NCBI GenBank assembly: GCA_045586925.1
Contig: JAZNBG010000031.1
Span: forward strand, 1 to 45,985
Direction: 5' to 3'
Length of the DNA: 45,985 nt
From: SIG440 sp045586925
GTDB lineage: Bacteria; Bacillota; Clostridia; Monoglobales; Monoglobaceae
A program made the position numbers and the translations under genes. A model generated the notes under the pieces. The model saw only the letters and a program-made list of their open reading frames with translations, did no database searches and was not told the DNA's origin. This document shows, in pieces, positions 33,523 to 41,739 of the stretch. Position 1 is the stretch's first letter; each line of letters begins with the position of its first letter.

Positions 33523-34004
33523 ATTGCCAGAAGCTCTTTGATTTCATCCGCAGACATTCTTTTAGCAAGAACCAGTTCAGAAACCAGAATGTTTTTTGCG
33601 TTTGAAAGCATTTTACGCTCGGCATTAGACAGTGATTTTTTGTTATCTCTGAGAAGGAGTGTTTTTGCAACAGTTGCAACATCAATAAGGCTGCCGCTTT
33701 TCATTTTTTCGATGTTTTCTCTGTAACGCTGATTCCAGTTGTTGTTTGAATCTTCGTTACATTCGAGAAAATGGTTGATAGCTTCGTTGGCGGCATCCTC
33801 TGAAACAATTTTTCTGATGCCGATTGCGTCAATGTTGTTAACGGGCAGCATTACCTTCATATCGCTGATGGAAATCTGCAAAATATAGTACTTATGGAGC
33901 TCGCCGAGGATTTTCTTTTCCTCGATGTCGATAATTATTCCTGCTCCGTGCATGGGATAAACTATTTCGTCACCTATATGAAACACATCAAGACTTCCCT
34001 TCAA
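33519..34004 (-). CDS. CarD/CdnL-like transcription factor
   Basis: The 161-residue protein starts with the RNA-polymerase-interaction (Tudor-like) domain (FHIGDEIVYPMHGAGIIIDIEEKKI). The helical C-terminal domain follows, with NQRYRENIEKMKSGSLIDVATVAKTLLLRD and LSNAERKMLSNAKNILVSEL. CarD/CdnL proteins bind the beta subunit and stabilise open promoter complexes, notably at rRNA promoters. It lies directly upstream of ispD-ispF, a common clostridial order. Confidence 0.93.
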   Translation of the reverse strand: MKGSLDVFHIGDEIVYPMHGAGIIIDIEEKKILGELHKYYILQISISDMKVMLPVNNIDAIGIRKIVSEDAANEAINHFLECNEDSNNNWNQRYRENIEKMKSGSLIDVATVAKTLLLRDNKKSLSNAERKMLSNAKNILVSELVLAKRMSADEIKELLAI

Positions 34005-34042
34005 AAACTTTTCTATTATATTTATATTTTTTGCTAATTAAA

Positions 34043-35413
34043 TTATTTACAGAATTTTGATAATATATCTTGGATATTTAAGCAAGGAATCAGCTCTATA
34101 CCCTCAAATTTTTTAAGCTTTTTTAAATTAGTTGCCGGAATGATGCAACGCCTGAAACCGAGTTTTTCACACTCGGCAATTCTTGCCTCTAAAAAACTGC
34201 AGGCACGAAGCTCGCCCGTAAGACCCACTTCGCCGATAGCAACAGTGTCGCTGTCAGTTGCGCACCCAAAGTAGCTGGATGCAATTGCCAGAACAAGACC
34301 AAGGTCTGCGGCAGGTTCGACAATTCTTAGGCCGCCTACGATATTTACATAGGCATCAAATGCCGACATTTTAAGTCCACCACGTTTTTCAAGAACCGCC
34401 ATAAGCATTATTGAACGGCTAAGGTCGGGGCCACTTGCCATTCGACGGGGATTGCCAAAGGAGCTAGGGGTAACAAGCGCCTGAACCTCGGCAAGTACGG
34501 GACGTGTACCTTCCATAGTGCAGATAATGCAGGAGCCGGGCACATTTTCAGGGCGTCCTGACAGCATTGCCATTGAAGGATTAGGAACCTCCTCAAGACC
34601 ACAGCCTTTCATTTCAAACACACCAATTTCGTTGGTGGAGCCAAATCGGTTTTTTACCGCTCGTAGAATACGGAAGGACTGATGACGTTCACCCTCGAAA
34701 TACAAAACACAGTCAACCATATGCTCTAAAATCTTAGGCCCTGCAAGAGCACCTTCTTTTGTAACGTGCCCAACCACAAAGACTGAGATAGAATTCTCCT
34801 TTGCAATTTTCATAAGAACGGTGGTAACATCCTTGATTTGTGCGGTGTTACCGGGTGTTGACTGAATTTCGGGATTATACATCGTCTGCACCGAGTCGAT
34901 GATAAGGATATCAGGCTTTTCTCGGAAAATACAGTCGGTTATATAGTCCATATTTGTTTCGGAATATACCTTTAAATTATCTGTTGTAATACCAAGTCTG
35001 TCTGCACGGAGTTTTATTTGCCTTTGTGATTCTTCACCCGAAACATAAAGGATGTTTTGGGTTTTGCCCAAAAATTCGCAAATCTGCAAAAGCAGGGTAG
35101 ATTTACCAATGCCCGGGTCACCGCCCACCAGAACAAGAGAGCCTTTTACGAGGCCTCCGCCAAGAACACGGTCAAGCTCGCCCATACCGGTAAGTGTGCG
35201 TGCCTCCTGAGATGAGTCAATTTCAGAAATACGTTTTGGCGATGCCGTACCCGTAGACGGAGCAGACATTACTGATACTTTAGATGATGAAGGAGCAGCT
35301 TTAACAACCTCTTCTTCAATTGTGTTCCACGAATTGCAGGTTGTACATTTTCCCATCCATTTGGGAAAGTTTGCTCCACATTCAGAACAGACATAAATGG
35401 TTTTTGTTTTCAT
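34043..35413 (-). CDS. radA: DNA repair protein RadA
   Basis: The 456-residue RecA-like protein has an N-terminal zinc finger (CSECGANFPKWMGKCTTC), Walker A GGDPGIGKSTLLLQI, the RadA-specific KNRFG motif (RAVKNRFGSTNEIG) and a C-terminal Lon-protease-like domain (VNIVGGLRIVEPAADLGL, then IGEVGLTGELRA). RadA is a DnaB-like helicase that helps branch migration in recombination. It starts 12 bp after folD. Confidence 0.97.
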   Translation of the reverse strand: MKTKTIYVCSECGANFPKWMGKCTTCNSWNTIEEEVVKAAPSSSKVSVMSAPSTGTASPKRISEIDSSQEARTLTGMGELDRVLGGGLVKGSLVLVGGDPGIGKSTLLLQICEFLGKTQNILYVSGEESQRQIKLRADRLGITTDNLKVYSETNMDYITDCIFREKPDILIIDSVQTMYNPEIQSTPGNTAQIKDVTTVLMKIAKENSISVFVVGHVTKEGALAGPKILEHMVDCVLYFEGERHQSFRILRAVKNRFGSTNEIGVFEMKGCGLEEVPNPSMAMLSGRPENVPGSCIICTMEGTRPVLAEVQALVTPSSFGNPRRMASGPDLSRSIMLMAVLEKRGGLKMSAFDAYVNIVGGLRIVEPAADLGLVLAIASSYFGCATDSDTVAIGEVGLTGELRACSFLEARIAECEKLGFRRCIIPATNLKKLKKFEGIELIPCLNIQDILSKFCK

Positions 35414-35425
35414 AATTTGATTTCC

Positions 35426-36274
35426 TTATTTGCTGGCATTCTTTGCGGCTGTCAGCGTATTTTGCATAAGCATTGCAATTGTCATAGGGCCAACACCGCC
35501 GGGAACGGGAGTGATAGCACCTGCAACCTTTTCTACCTCGTCGAAAGCCACATCGCCAACCAGCTTGCCGTCATCTAAACGGTTCATACCAACGTCAATC
35601 ACAACAGCACCGGGCTTTACCATATCTGCTGTAACAAAATTTGCTCTGCCGACAGCGGCAACCAAAATGTCTGCCTGCTTTGTAACCTCTTTGAGGTCTT
35701 TTGTGCGTGAGTGGCAGGTGGTAACAGTTCCGTTTTTGTGAAGGAGGAGCATACTCATAGGCTTGCCTACAATATTACTTCTGCCGATTACCACACAGTT
35801 TTTTCCTTCAATCTCAACATTGCTTTCTGCAATAAGTTCCATAATACCTGCAGGAGTACAGGGAACAAAATCATAATCACCAATCATAATCTTACCAACA
35901 TTTACAGGATGGAAGGCATCAACGTCCTTTTCGGGACGGATGGTGTTGATAACAGCCTTTTCATCAAGGTGTTTAGGAAGAGGAAGCTGAACCAAAATGC
36001 CGTGAATATTTTTATCATTATTAAGCTTTTCAACTAATGTAACCAATTCGTCCTGAGTTGTGTCTTCAGGAAGAGCAAACTTTTCAGAATGCATACCAAG
36101 CTCCTGACACATAGCTTCTTTTCTGCCAACATAAACCTTAGAGGCCGGGTCTTCACCTACTATGATTACGGCGAGACCGGGGGTTGTTCCGCTTTTCTTC
36201 AGGTTTTCGATTTCGATTTTGAGATTTTCTTTTATTCTTGCTGATACTGTCTTTCCGCTTAAGATAGTTGCCAT
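35426..36274 (-). CDS. folD: Methylenetetrahydrofolate dehydrogenase/cyclohydrolase
   Basis: The 282-residue bifunctional one-carbon enzyme has DPASKVYVGRKEAMCQELGM with the catalytic lysine, GILVQLPLPKHLDEKAVI, PEKDVDAFHPVNVG, PCTPAGIMELI, the NADP-site VIGRSNIVGKPMSMLLL and ITPVPGGVGPMTIAML. The start ATG 36274 has AAAGGAG upstream. Its first 122 bases lie inside the end of the ygiQ-like frame. Confidence 0.97.
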   Translation of the reverse strand: MATILSGKTVSARIKENLKIEIENLKKSGTTPGLAVIIVGEDPASKVYVGRKEAMCQELGMHSEKFALPEDTTQDELVTLVEKLNNDKNIHGILVQLPLPKHLDEKAVINTIRPEKDVDAFHPVNVGKIMIGDYDFVPCTPAGIMELIAESNVEIEGKNCVVIGRSNIVGKPMSMLLLHKNGTVTTCHSRTKDLKEVTKQADILVAAVGRANFVTADMVKPGAVVIDVGMNRLDDGKLVGDVAFDEVEKVAGAITPVPGGVGPMTIAMLMQNTLTAAKNASK

Positions 36275-38081
36275 TTTTATTTTCTCCTTTGTTTGGTTTT
36301 ATTAAACATTCAGGCCCAAACCCCACAAGGTCAAGCCGTTTTGCCTTTGTTAATGCGTTTAGTATAAGGTCATAATTCTTCGGGTCACGGAACTGCAAAA
36401 GTGCACGTTGCATCTGCTTATCCTTATAATCCTTTGCCACGAAGACCTGATTCATTGTCCGTGGATCAATTCCTGTGTAATACATGCAGGTTGAGATACT
36501 TCCGGGGGTTGGATAAAAGTCCTGAACCTGTTCGGGACTCAGGCGGTTTCTGTTAAGATATTCCGCAAGCTTTATGGCGTCCTTTAAGGTGCTTCCCGGG
36601 TGCGATGACATAAGGTAGGGCACCGCATATTGTTCCTTGCCAAGATTTTTATTTACAGCCTCGAATTTATTCAGGAACTTTTTGTAAACCTCGTGAGAGG
36701 GTTTACCCATATATTTTAAAACATTATCCGAGATATGCTCGGGTGCAACTCTCAGCTGACCGCTTATGTGATGCTTGCACAGCTCTGTGAAAAAGCTGTC
36801 GTCCTTGTCGCACATAAGGTAGTCAAATCGTATTCCCGAACGCACAAATACCTTTTTTACCTTTGGAAGTTTGCGAAGCTTCCTGAGAAGTTCAAGATAA
36901 TCACTGTGCGAAACCTCAAGGTTTCTGCAGGGGGCAGGGAATAGACATTGCTTATTCTTGCAGACCCCATATTTAAGTTGATTTTTGCAGGACGGGGCAC
37001 GAAAATTAGCTGTTGGTCCTCCAACATCGTGGATATATCCCTTAAATCCGGGCTTTTGGGTAAGGGCTTCTGCCTCACGTAAAATTGACTCGTGGCTTCT
37101 TGCGGTAACTGTTCTGCCCTGATGAAAGGCAAGAGCGCAAAAATTACAACTGCCAAAGCAACCTCGGCAGGAGGTTATGCTGAACTCAATCTCGTTGATT
37201 GCCGGAACACCTCCCAAGGCTTCGTATGATGGGTGATAAGTTCCTTCATAGGGGAGTTCATAAACCTTGTCAAGCTCCTCGGTAGTAAGAGGAGGTGAGG
37301 GCGGCAGTTGAACAACACATTTTTTGTCATTGTCCATCTGCACAAGAGTTTTGCCACGGACTGCATCTTGTTCTTCATACTGTATTCGGGTTGCCTCTGC
37401 ATACAGACGATGGTTTTGTGATACGTCGTCAAACGAGGGAATAATTATAAAATCATCAGGAAACTCGGCATTAGTATCTTCAAGATACATAGTTCCTGCT
37501 ACGTGCTTAATTTGTTCTGCAGGGACACCGCAATTTAGCAGGTCTGCAATTTCCACCACCTGATGCTCGCCCATTCCGTAAATAAGCAAATCCGCACCGC
37601 TGTCGATAAGGATGCTTCTGCGTACCTTGTCTGACCAGTAGTCATAATGGGCAAAACGCCTCAGGCTTGCCTCAATTCCTCCAATGATAATAGGAATTTT
37701 TTTACCAAAGGCTTCACGAAGGCGGTTGCAGTATACCACGGTTGCTCTGTCAGGGCGTCTGTTTGGTATTCCGCCGGGTGAGTAAAGGTCTTGCGAGCGA
37801 ACCTTTTTTGATACAGTGTAGTGGTTGACCATAGGGTCAATGTTTCCTGATGAAACAAGAAAACCCAGTCTTGGTTCACCCAGAACTTTAAATGCTTCAC
37901 AACTGTGCCAGTCGGGCTGAGAAATTATACCCACAGTATAGCCGGCATCCTCCAAAACACGGGAGATAATTGCATGACCAAAGCTGGAGTGATCAACATA
38001 TGCGTCGCCGATTATATAAATGAAATCAAGCTGAGTGATTCCACGCTTTTTCATATCATCCTTCGAGATGGGAAGAAACAT
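36153..38081 (-). CDS. YgiQ/UPF0313-family radical SAM protein
   Basis: The 642-residue protein has an N-terminal B12-binding-like domain (~1-280: DYWSDKVRRSILIDSGADLL, YGMGEHQV). The radical SAM cluster motif is CFGSCNFCALAFHQGR (CxxxCxxC) near residue 308. RVAPEHISDNVLKYMGKP and PGSISTCMYYTGIDPRTM are family marks. The last ~45 residues are very basic (NKGENKNGNYLKRKD and NHSR). The function is unknown. Here the tail overlaps the folD start by 122 bp in another frame. It has its own promoter and divides from the ACT gene. Confidence 0.9.
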   Translation of the reverse strand: MFLPISKDDMKKRGITQLDFIYIIGDAYVDHSSFGHAIISRVLEDAGYTVGIISQPDWHSCEAFKVLGEPRLGFLVSSGNIDPMVNHYTVSKKVRSQDLYSPGGIPNRRPDRATVVYCNRLREAFGKKIPIIIGGIEASLRRFAHYDYWSDKVRRSILIDSGADLLIYGMGEHQVVEIADLLNCGVPAEQIKHVAGTMYLEDTNAEFPDDFIIIPSFDDVSQNHRLYAEATRIQYEEQDAVRGKTLVQMDNDKKCVVQLPPSPPLTTEELDKVYELPYEGTYHPSYEALGGVPAINEIEFSITSCRGCFGSCNFCALAFHQGRTVTARSHESILREAEALTQKPGFKGYIHDVGGPTANFRAPSCKNQLKYGVCKNKQCLFPAPCRNLEVSHSDYLELLRKLRKLPKVKKVFVRSGIRFDYLMCDKDDSFFTELCKHHISGQLRVAPEHISDNVLKYMGKPSHEVYKKFLNKFEAVNKNLGKEQYAVPYLMSSHPGSTLKDAIKLAEYLNRNRLSPEQVQDFYPTPGSISTCMYYTGIDPRTMNQVFVAKDYKDKQMQRALLQFRDPKNYDLILNALTKAKRLDLVGFGPECLIKPNKGENKNGNYLKRKDSISKNKRKSQNRNRKPEEKRNNPRSRRNHSR

Positions 38082-38120
38082 ATAAAATCCTCACAAAAAT
38101 TTAATTCATACATTTATAAT

Positions 38121-38149
38121 ATTTTACCACAAAATTGTTTTTGTTTCAA
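38121..38149 (-). promoter_or_regulatory. Promoter of the ygiQ-folD-radA run
   Basis: On the minus strand, TTGAAA (38144-38149) and TAAAAT (38121-38126) are 17 bp apart, about 40 bases before the ygiQ start. Confidence 0.6.
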
Positions 38150-38172
38150 CAGTATTTTTGCATAAATTTTAC

Positions 38173-38201
38173 TTGACGGAAATTGTTTTGGATTGTATAA
38201 T
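38173..38201 (+). promoter_or_regulatory. Promoter of the ACT/DUF711 unit
   Basis: TTGACG (38173-38178), a 17-bp spacer and a perfect TATAAT (38196-38201); AAAGGAGAG precedes the ATG at 38246. Confidence 0.85.
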
Positions 38202-38245
38202 AAAGCTTGTGAAAATAAATACAAACTTTAAAGGAGAGACTACTA

Positions 38246-38515
38246 ATGAGAGCAGTTATTTCTGTTATGGGAATTGACCGTACAGGTATTATAGCAAAAG
38301 TGAGCAACTGTCTGTATAAACACAATGTAAATATCCTTGACATTAACCAGACAATTATGCAGAATATTTTTACAATGGTTATGCTTGTGGAATTTAAAGA
38401 TAATTCAGAAGATACAAATATCGTTATGTCAGAGCTTGACGAAATCGGCAAGGAAATCGGCGTTGATGTGAGAATGCAAAACGAAGAAATTTTCAATTCA
38501 ATGCACAGAATATAA
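38246..38515 (+). CDS. ACT-domain protein (UPF0237 type)
   Basis: The 89-residue protein is a single ACT domain (RAVISVMGIDRTGIIAKVSN, LDINQTIMQNIFTMVMLVEF) that presumably binds a small ligand such as an amino acid. It is 18 bp from the DUF711 gene, a pairing common in Firmicutes, so the two probably work together. The ligand is unknown. Confidence 0.93.
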   Translation: MRAVISVMGIDRTGIIAKVSNCLYKHNVNILDINQTIMQNIFTMVMLVEFKDNSEDTNIVMSELDEIGKEIGVDVRMQNEEIFNSMHRI

Positions 38516-38533
38516 TTAAGAGGACAGCGAATT

Positions 38534-39892
38534 ATGATTAACACAAGAGAAATTATGGAAACAATCAAGATGATTGACGACCAGCATCTTGATATAAGAA
38601 CAATAACTATGGGAATTTCCCTTCTTGACTGTATTGACAGCAGCGCAGAGAAGGCGTGCGAAAAGATTTATGAAAAAATCACCCGTCTTGCAAAGGACCT
38701 GGTAAAAGTTGGCGAGGATATCAGCCGTCAATATGGTATTCCTATTATTAACAAAAGAATTTCGGTTACTCCCATTGCGATGATTGCAGGGGCAAGCGAT
38801 GCTGATAATTATGTGATGTTTGCCGAAACCCTTGACCGTGCGGCAAAAGCTACGGGAGTTAATTTTATCGGTGGATTTTCGGCTTTGGTGCACAAAGACT
38901 TTACCAAGGGCGACAGAATTTTGATTGATTCGATTCCTGAGGCGCTTGCTAAAACCGAGCGTGTATGCTCGTCTGTTGGTGTTGCCACAACAAAGGCAGG
39001 TATTAATATGGATGCAGTCAAGCTTATGGGTCAGGCAATAAAGAAGACAGCAGAAATTACTGCAGATAAGGATTCATTTGGTTGTGCAAAGCTTGTTGTA
39101 TTCTCCAATGCTGTGGAGGATAACCCCTTTATGGCAGGTGCGTTCCATGGCGTTGGTGAGGGCGACTGCGTAATTAATGTAGGTGTCAGCGGCCCCGGCG
39201 TTGTAAAAGCCGCTCTTGAAAAGGTAAAGGGCAAAGATTTTGGTACTGTTGCAGAAACTATAAAGAAAACAGCATTTAAGATTACCCGTATGGGTCAGCT
39301 GGTTGCGCAAGAAGCATCCCGAAGACTGGGTGTGCCTTTTGGAATAGTAGACCTCTCTTTGGCGCCTACCCCCGAAATCGGTGACAGCGTTGCATATATC
39401 TTAGAGGAAATGGGGCTTGAAAAATGCGGAACTCACGGCACAACTGCAGCACTTGCACTGCTTAACGATGCAGTTAAAAAGGGCGGCGTTATGGCGTCAA
39501 GCTATGTAGGCGGCCTTAGCGGTGCTTTTATTCCTGTAAGTGAGGATGCAGGTATGATTGCCGCAGCAGAATGCGGAGCACTCACACTTGACAAGCTTGA
39601 GGCGATGACCTGTGTTTGCTCGGTGGGTCTTGATATGATTGCGGTACCCGGTGATACACCGGCTGAAACAATTTCAGCAATAATTGCAGATGAGGCGGCA
39701 ATTGGAATGATTAATCAGAAAACTACTGCAGTCAGAATTATACCGGTAGCAGGCAAAACCGTTGGCGAAAGTGTTGAATTTGGCGGACTGTTGGGCTATG
39801 CACCCATTATGCCTGTGCACCAATATTCAAGTGCGGAGTTTGTTAATCGTGGCGGCAGAATTCCTGCACCTATTCATAGCTTGAAGAATTAG
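38534..39892 (+). CDS. DUF711/UPF0210 (PFL-family) protein
   Basis: The 452-residue protein shows conserved UPF0210 segments: IRTITMGISLLDCIDSSAEKA, NKRISVTPIAMIAG, FIGGFSALVHKDFTKGD, VINVGVSGPGVVKAALE, FGIVDLSLAPTPEIGDSVA and SSYVGGLSGAFIPVSED. The biochemical role is not known; structures show a glycyl-radical-enzyme-like barrel without the radical site. It pairs with the upstream ACT gene. A clear terminator follows. Confidence 0.93.
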   Translation: MINTREIMETIKMIDDQHLDIRTITMGISLLDCIDSSAEKACEKIYEKITRLAKDLVKVGEDISRQYGIPIINKRISVTPIAMIAGASDADNYVMFAETLDRAAKATGVNFIGGFSALVHKDFTKGDRILIDSIPEALAKTERVCSSVGVATTKAGINMDAVKLMGQAIKKTAEITADKDSFGCAKLVVFSNAVEDNPFMAGAFHGVGEGDCVINVGVSGPGVVKAALEKVKGKDFGTVAETIKKTAFKITRMGQLVAQEASRRLGVPFGIVDLSLAPTPEIGDSVAYILEEMGLEKCGTHGTTAALALLNDAVKKGGVMASSYVGGLSGAFIPVSEDAGMIAAAECGALTLDKLEAMTCVCSVGLDMIAVPGDTPAETISAIIADEAAIGMINQKTTAVRIIPVAGKTVGESVEFGGLLGYAPIMPVHQYSSAEFVNRGGRIPAPIHSLKN

Positions 39893-39897
39893 TTAAG

Positions 39898-39923
39898 CTT
39901 CCGCCGTCAGGCGGAAGTTTTTT
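39898..39923 (+). terminator. Rho-independent terminator after the DUF711 gene
   Basis: CTTCCGCC (39898-39905) pairs with GGCGGAAG (39910-39917) around GTCA, followed by six T. Confidence 0.92.
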
Positions 39924-39940
39924 CGAAAAAAGGTGATAAT

Positions 39941-40141
39941 ATGGATAAACTTATAAAAAGAATAAACGAGCTATATGCTAAATCCAAAAACGAGGGTCTG
40001 ACAGATGACGAAAAGGCAGAACAGGCGGAGCTAAGAAAAAAATATATTCAGTCATTTCGTCAGGGTGTTGTAAATACGATGGAAAATGTCAGAATAGTAG
40101 ACAAGGACGGAAACAAGAAAAAACTGGAAAGAAAAAAATAA
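39941..40141 (+). CDS. DUF896-family small protein (YnzC-like)
   Basis: The 66-residue, highly charged protein matches DUF896: DKLIKRINELYAKSKNEGLT, DDEKAEQAELRKKYIQSFR, and ENVRIVDKDG near the end. In Bacillus the family includes YnzC, made in the SOS yneA operon, but the role is unclear. AAAGGTG lies upstream of the ATG. It stands alone after a terminator, so readthrough or its own weak promoter must serve it. Confidence 0.9.
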   Translation: MDKLIKRINELYAKSKNEGLTDDEKAEQAELRKKYIQSFRQGVVNTMENVRIVDKDGNKKKLERKK

Positions 40142-40149
40142 AATATAAT

Positions 40150-40178
40150 TGCAACCTTTTGGCAGTTTACTTGGTATT
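40150..40178 (+). promoter_or_regulatory. Putative ECF sigma autoregulated promoter
   Basis: TGCAACCTTTT (40150-40160) resembles the AAC-type -35 of ECF sigma promoters (for example TGAAACcTTT of Bacillus ECF regulons). A GGTATT lies ~13-17 bases downstream. It sits directly before the ECF sigma gene, as autoregulation predicts. By eye only. Confidence 0.5.
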
Positions 40179-40201
40179 ATATATGGAAGGAGGTTCAGGG
40201 A

Positions 40202-40690
40202 TTGTCTGAAAATACAATTAAGAAAAACGACAAACGTGATATTGTTGAAAAATATTTTGATATGATATACAAGCTTGCTCTGTCACAGACAAAAAGCCGA
40301 GACTTGGCTGATGATGTAGTTCAGGAGGTTTTTTTGCGTTTTTTGAAATCAGATAAGGATTTTCAGAGTGACGAGCATATAAAGGCGTGGCTTATCCGTG
40401 TTACGATAAACTGCTCGCACAATGTATTTTCAAATTCCTGGGCACAGAAAACGGCACCCCTTACCGAGGATATTGTTTTTGACACCGAGGAAAAGGGCGA
40501 TGTGTATTATGCGGTGCTTGAGCTTCCGCAAAAATACAGAGCGGTGATACATCTTTTTTATTATGAAGATATGTCTGTAGAAGAAATAGCAAAAGCTCTA
40601 GGTTCAAACTCATCTACGGTCAAGTCACAGCTAAGCCGTGGCAGAAAAATGCTGAAGAATATGCTGGAGGGAGGATACGGTCTTGTTTAA
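40202..40690 (+). CDS. ECF-type RNA polymerase sigma factor
   Basis: The start is TTG 40202, with AAGGAGGT before it. The 162-residue protein has region 2 (DIVEKYFDMIYKLALSQTKS, RDLADDVVQEVFLRFLKSDK) and region 4 (LPQKYRAVIHLFYYEDMSVEE, IAKALGSNSSTVKSQLSRGRK). No region 3 is present, as in group IV factors. It probably responds to envelope stress through the membrane protein encoded next, whose gene overlaps it by 8 bp. Confidence 0.94.
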   Translation: MSENTIKKNDKRDIVEKYFDMIYKLALSQTKSRDLADDVVQEVFLRFLKSDKDFQSDEHIKAWLIRVTINCSHNVFSNSWAQKTAPLTEDIVFDTEEKGDVYYAVLELPQKYRAVIHLFYYEDMSVEEIAKALGSNSSTVKSQLSRGRKMLKNMLEGGYGLV

Positions 40691-41453
40691 AAAATATTAT
40701 AAGGCTGCAAATGATGACATTAAAACAAACAGAGAACTGATAGATAAAATATTTGAAAAAGCAGAGAAACCATCAAAGACGGTGAAATTTGCAAAAGTGT
40801 ACAAAATTGGTACTGCGGTTGCAGCAGTATTTGTTTTTGCAGCAGGTGCATTTTTGTATCCGCAAATAGCAAAACTGAACGAAACGCCAACGCCGGTTGT
40901 TGACTCCAATCAGGTGATTGAAAAACAAGTCTTGCCGGAAAAAGAGGAGCAAGCTACACAGAATAAAACATCCGAACAAAAAGTGCAGAAGGAAGATTAT
41001 GCAACGACGGTAAGTGAACCTGCTCCTGAAATTACTGTTGATGTTGAAAATTCGGGGATTGCTACAGCATCGGAAACTGATAGTGCTCAGCCGTTTTCTA
41101 TTCCTGAAGGGCGGGCAGGCAGAATGATAGATGCACCGCCTGTTAACGATACAAAAGAAATGGCTTTAGACAGCTTTACAGAGATAACAGCAGAGGAAAC
41201 CGAAAAAATTCAGAAATTTCTTAAAACGACATTTGGTGAAAAGGATGAACCAACCGGCAATGTTTTAATATTTGAGGTTGTCGGCAAGTCAGAAAATACC
41301 TATCTTGGCAGATGGAGATGGTGGGTTAATGACCACAGCTCGCTGTTGTGTGAATTTGTTTTAAATGAAGAACTGACCGAAATGTATGAGTGCGTTTACA
41401 CAGAAGACGGAAATGTTCGGTGGAATACACAGAATAATATGCTTAATAACTAG
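40683..41453 (+). CDS. Membrane-anchored anti-sigma-factor candidate
   Basis: The 256-residue protein starts at a TTG that overlaps the sigma gene, with GGAGG upstream. Residues 1-43 form a charged cytoplasmic segment (DIKTNRELIDKIFEKAEKPS), residues ~45-63 one membrane helix (IGTAVAAVFVFAAGAFLYP). The remaining ~190 residues are outside: a low-complexity acidic linker, then a folded domain (ITAEETEKIQKFLKTTFGEK, YLGRWRWWVNDHSSLLCEFV). The ZAS zinc motif of classical anti-sigma factors is not visible. Position, topology and overlap support an anti-sigma role (inference). Confidence 0.75.
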   Translation: MFKKYYKAANDDIKTNRELIDKIFEKAEKPSKTVKFAKVYKIGTAVAAVFVFAAGAFLYPQIAKLNETPTPVVDSNQVIEKQVLPEKEEQATQNKTSEQKVQKEDYATTVSEPAPEITVDVENSGIATASETDSAQPFSIPEGRAGRMIDAPPVNDTKEMALDSFTEITAEETEKIQKFLKTTFGEKDEPTGNVLIFEVVGKSENTYLGRWRWWVNDHSSLLCEFVLNEELTEMYECVYTEDGNVRWNTQNNMLNN

Positions 41454-41461
41454 ATATGATG

Positions 41462-41488
41462 CCCCAAGATTGTCTTGGGGTGTTTTTT
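41462..41488 (+). terminator. Terminator of the sigma/anti-sigma operon
   Basis: CCCCAAGA (41462-41469) pairs with TCTTGGGG (41473-41480) around TTG and is followed by TGTTTTTTT. Confidence 0.92.
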
Positions 41489-41491
41489 TGC

Positions 41492-41520
41492 TTGACTTGT
41501 GGTGAAATTAGCTGTATAAT
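41492..41520 (+). promoter_or_regulatory. Strong sigma-A promoter for the structured leader / EamA gene
   Basis: TTGACT (41492-41497), a 17-bp spacer and a perfect TATAAT (41515-41520), placed immediately after the terminator. The start is predicted near 41527. Confidence 0.85.
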
Positions 41521-41526
41521 CATAGC

Positions 41527-41735
41527 CGTGGAAACGGCAAAATGCCGTTTTAGCGGAATGAATTCCGCATCTTTCAAATCTTTTGATTTGAAAGCCACCC
41601 ATGATTGCAATAGGTACGGTCTCTGCAAACAATATGTTGCAAAGAGGTTGCGAAAAGCACAAACTGAAATGCTATTACATTTTACCGTTCCCTATTATAA
41701 TGTCGAAGGAATTTTGATACAGTAAGGAGCTTTAC
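41527..41735 (+). promoter_or_regulatory. Long structured leader (three hairpins plus a three-way junction) before EamA
   Basis: Three perfect hairpins come first: AAACGGCA/TGCCGTTT (41532-41550), GCGGAAT/ATTCCGC (41553-41568) and CTTTCAAATC/GATTTGAAAG (41571-41594). A three-way junction follows. Its closing stem is ATAGG (41610-41614)/CCTAT (41691-41695) and ACGGT (41616-41620)/ACCGT (41684-41688). The arms are CTCT-GCAA/TTGC-AGAG (41621-41646) and AGCA/TGCT (41656-41673). No gene of this size is convincing here; an 89-residue frame across it lacks a site. Together with the strong promoter this is a candidate ncRNA or riboswitch-like leader. I do not recognise a known class. Confidence 0.6.
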
Positions 41736-41739
41736 ATAT

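Noticed and set aside
41456..41725. 89-residue plus-strand frame over the EamA leader
   Set aside because: It runs through a terminator, a promoter and perfect hairpins, and lacks a ribosome binding site. The structured-RNA reading explains the sequence better.
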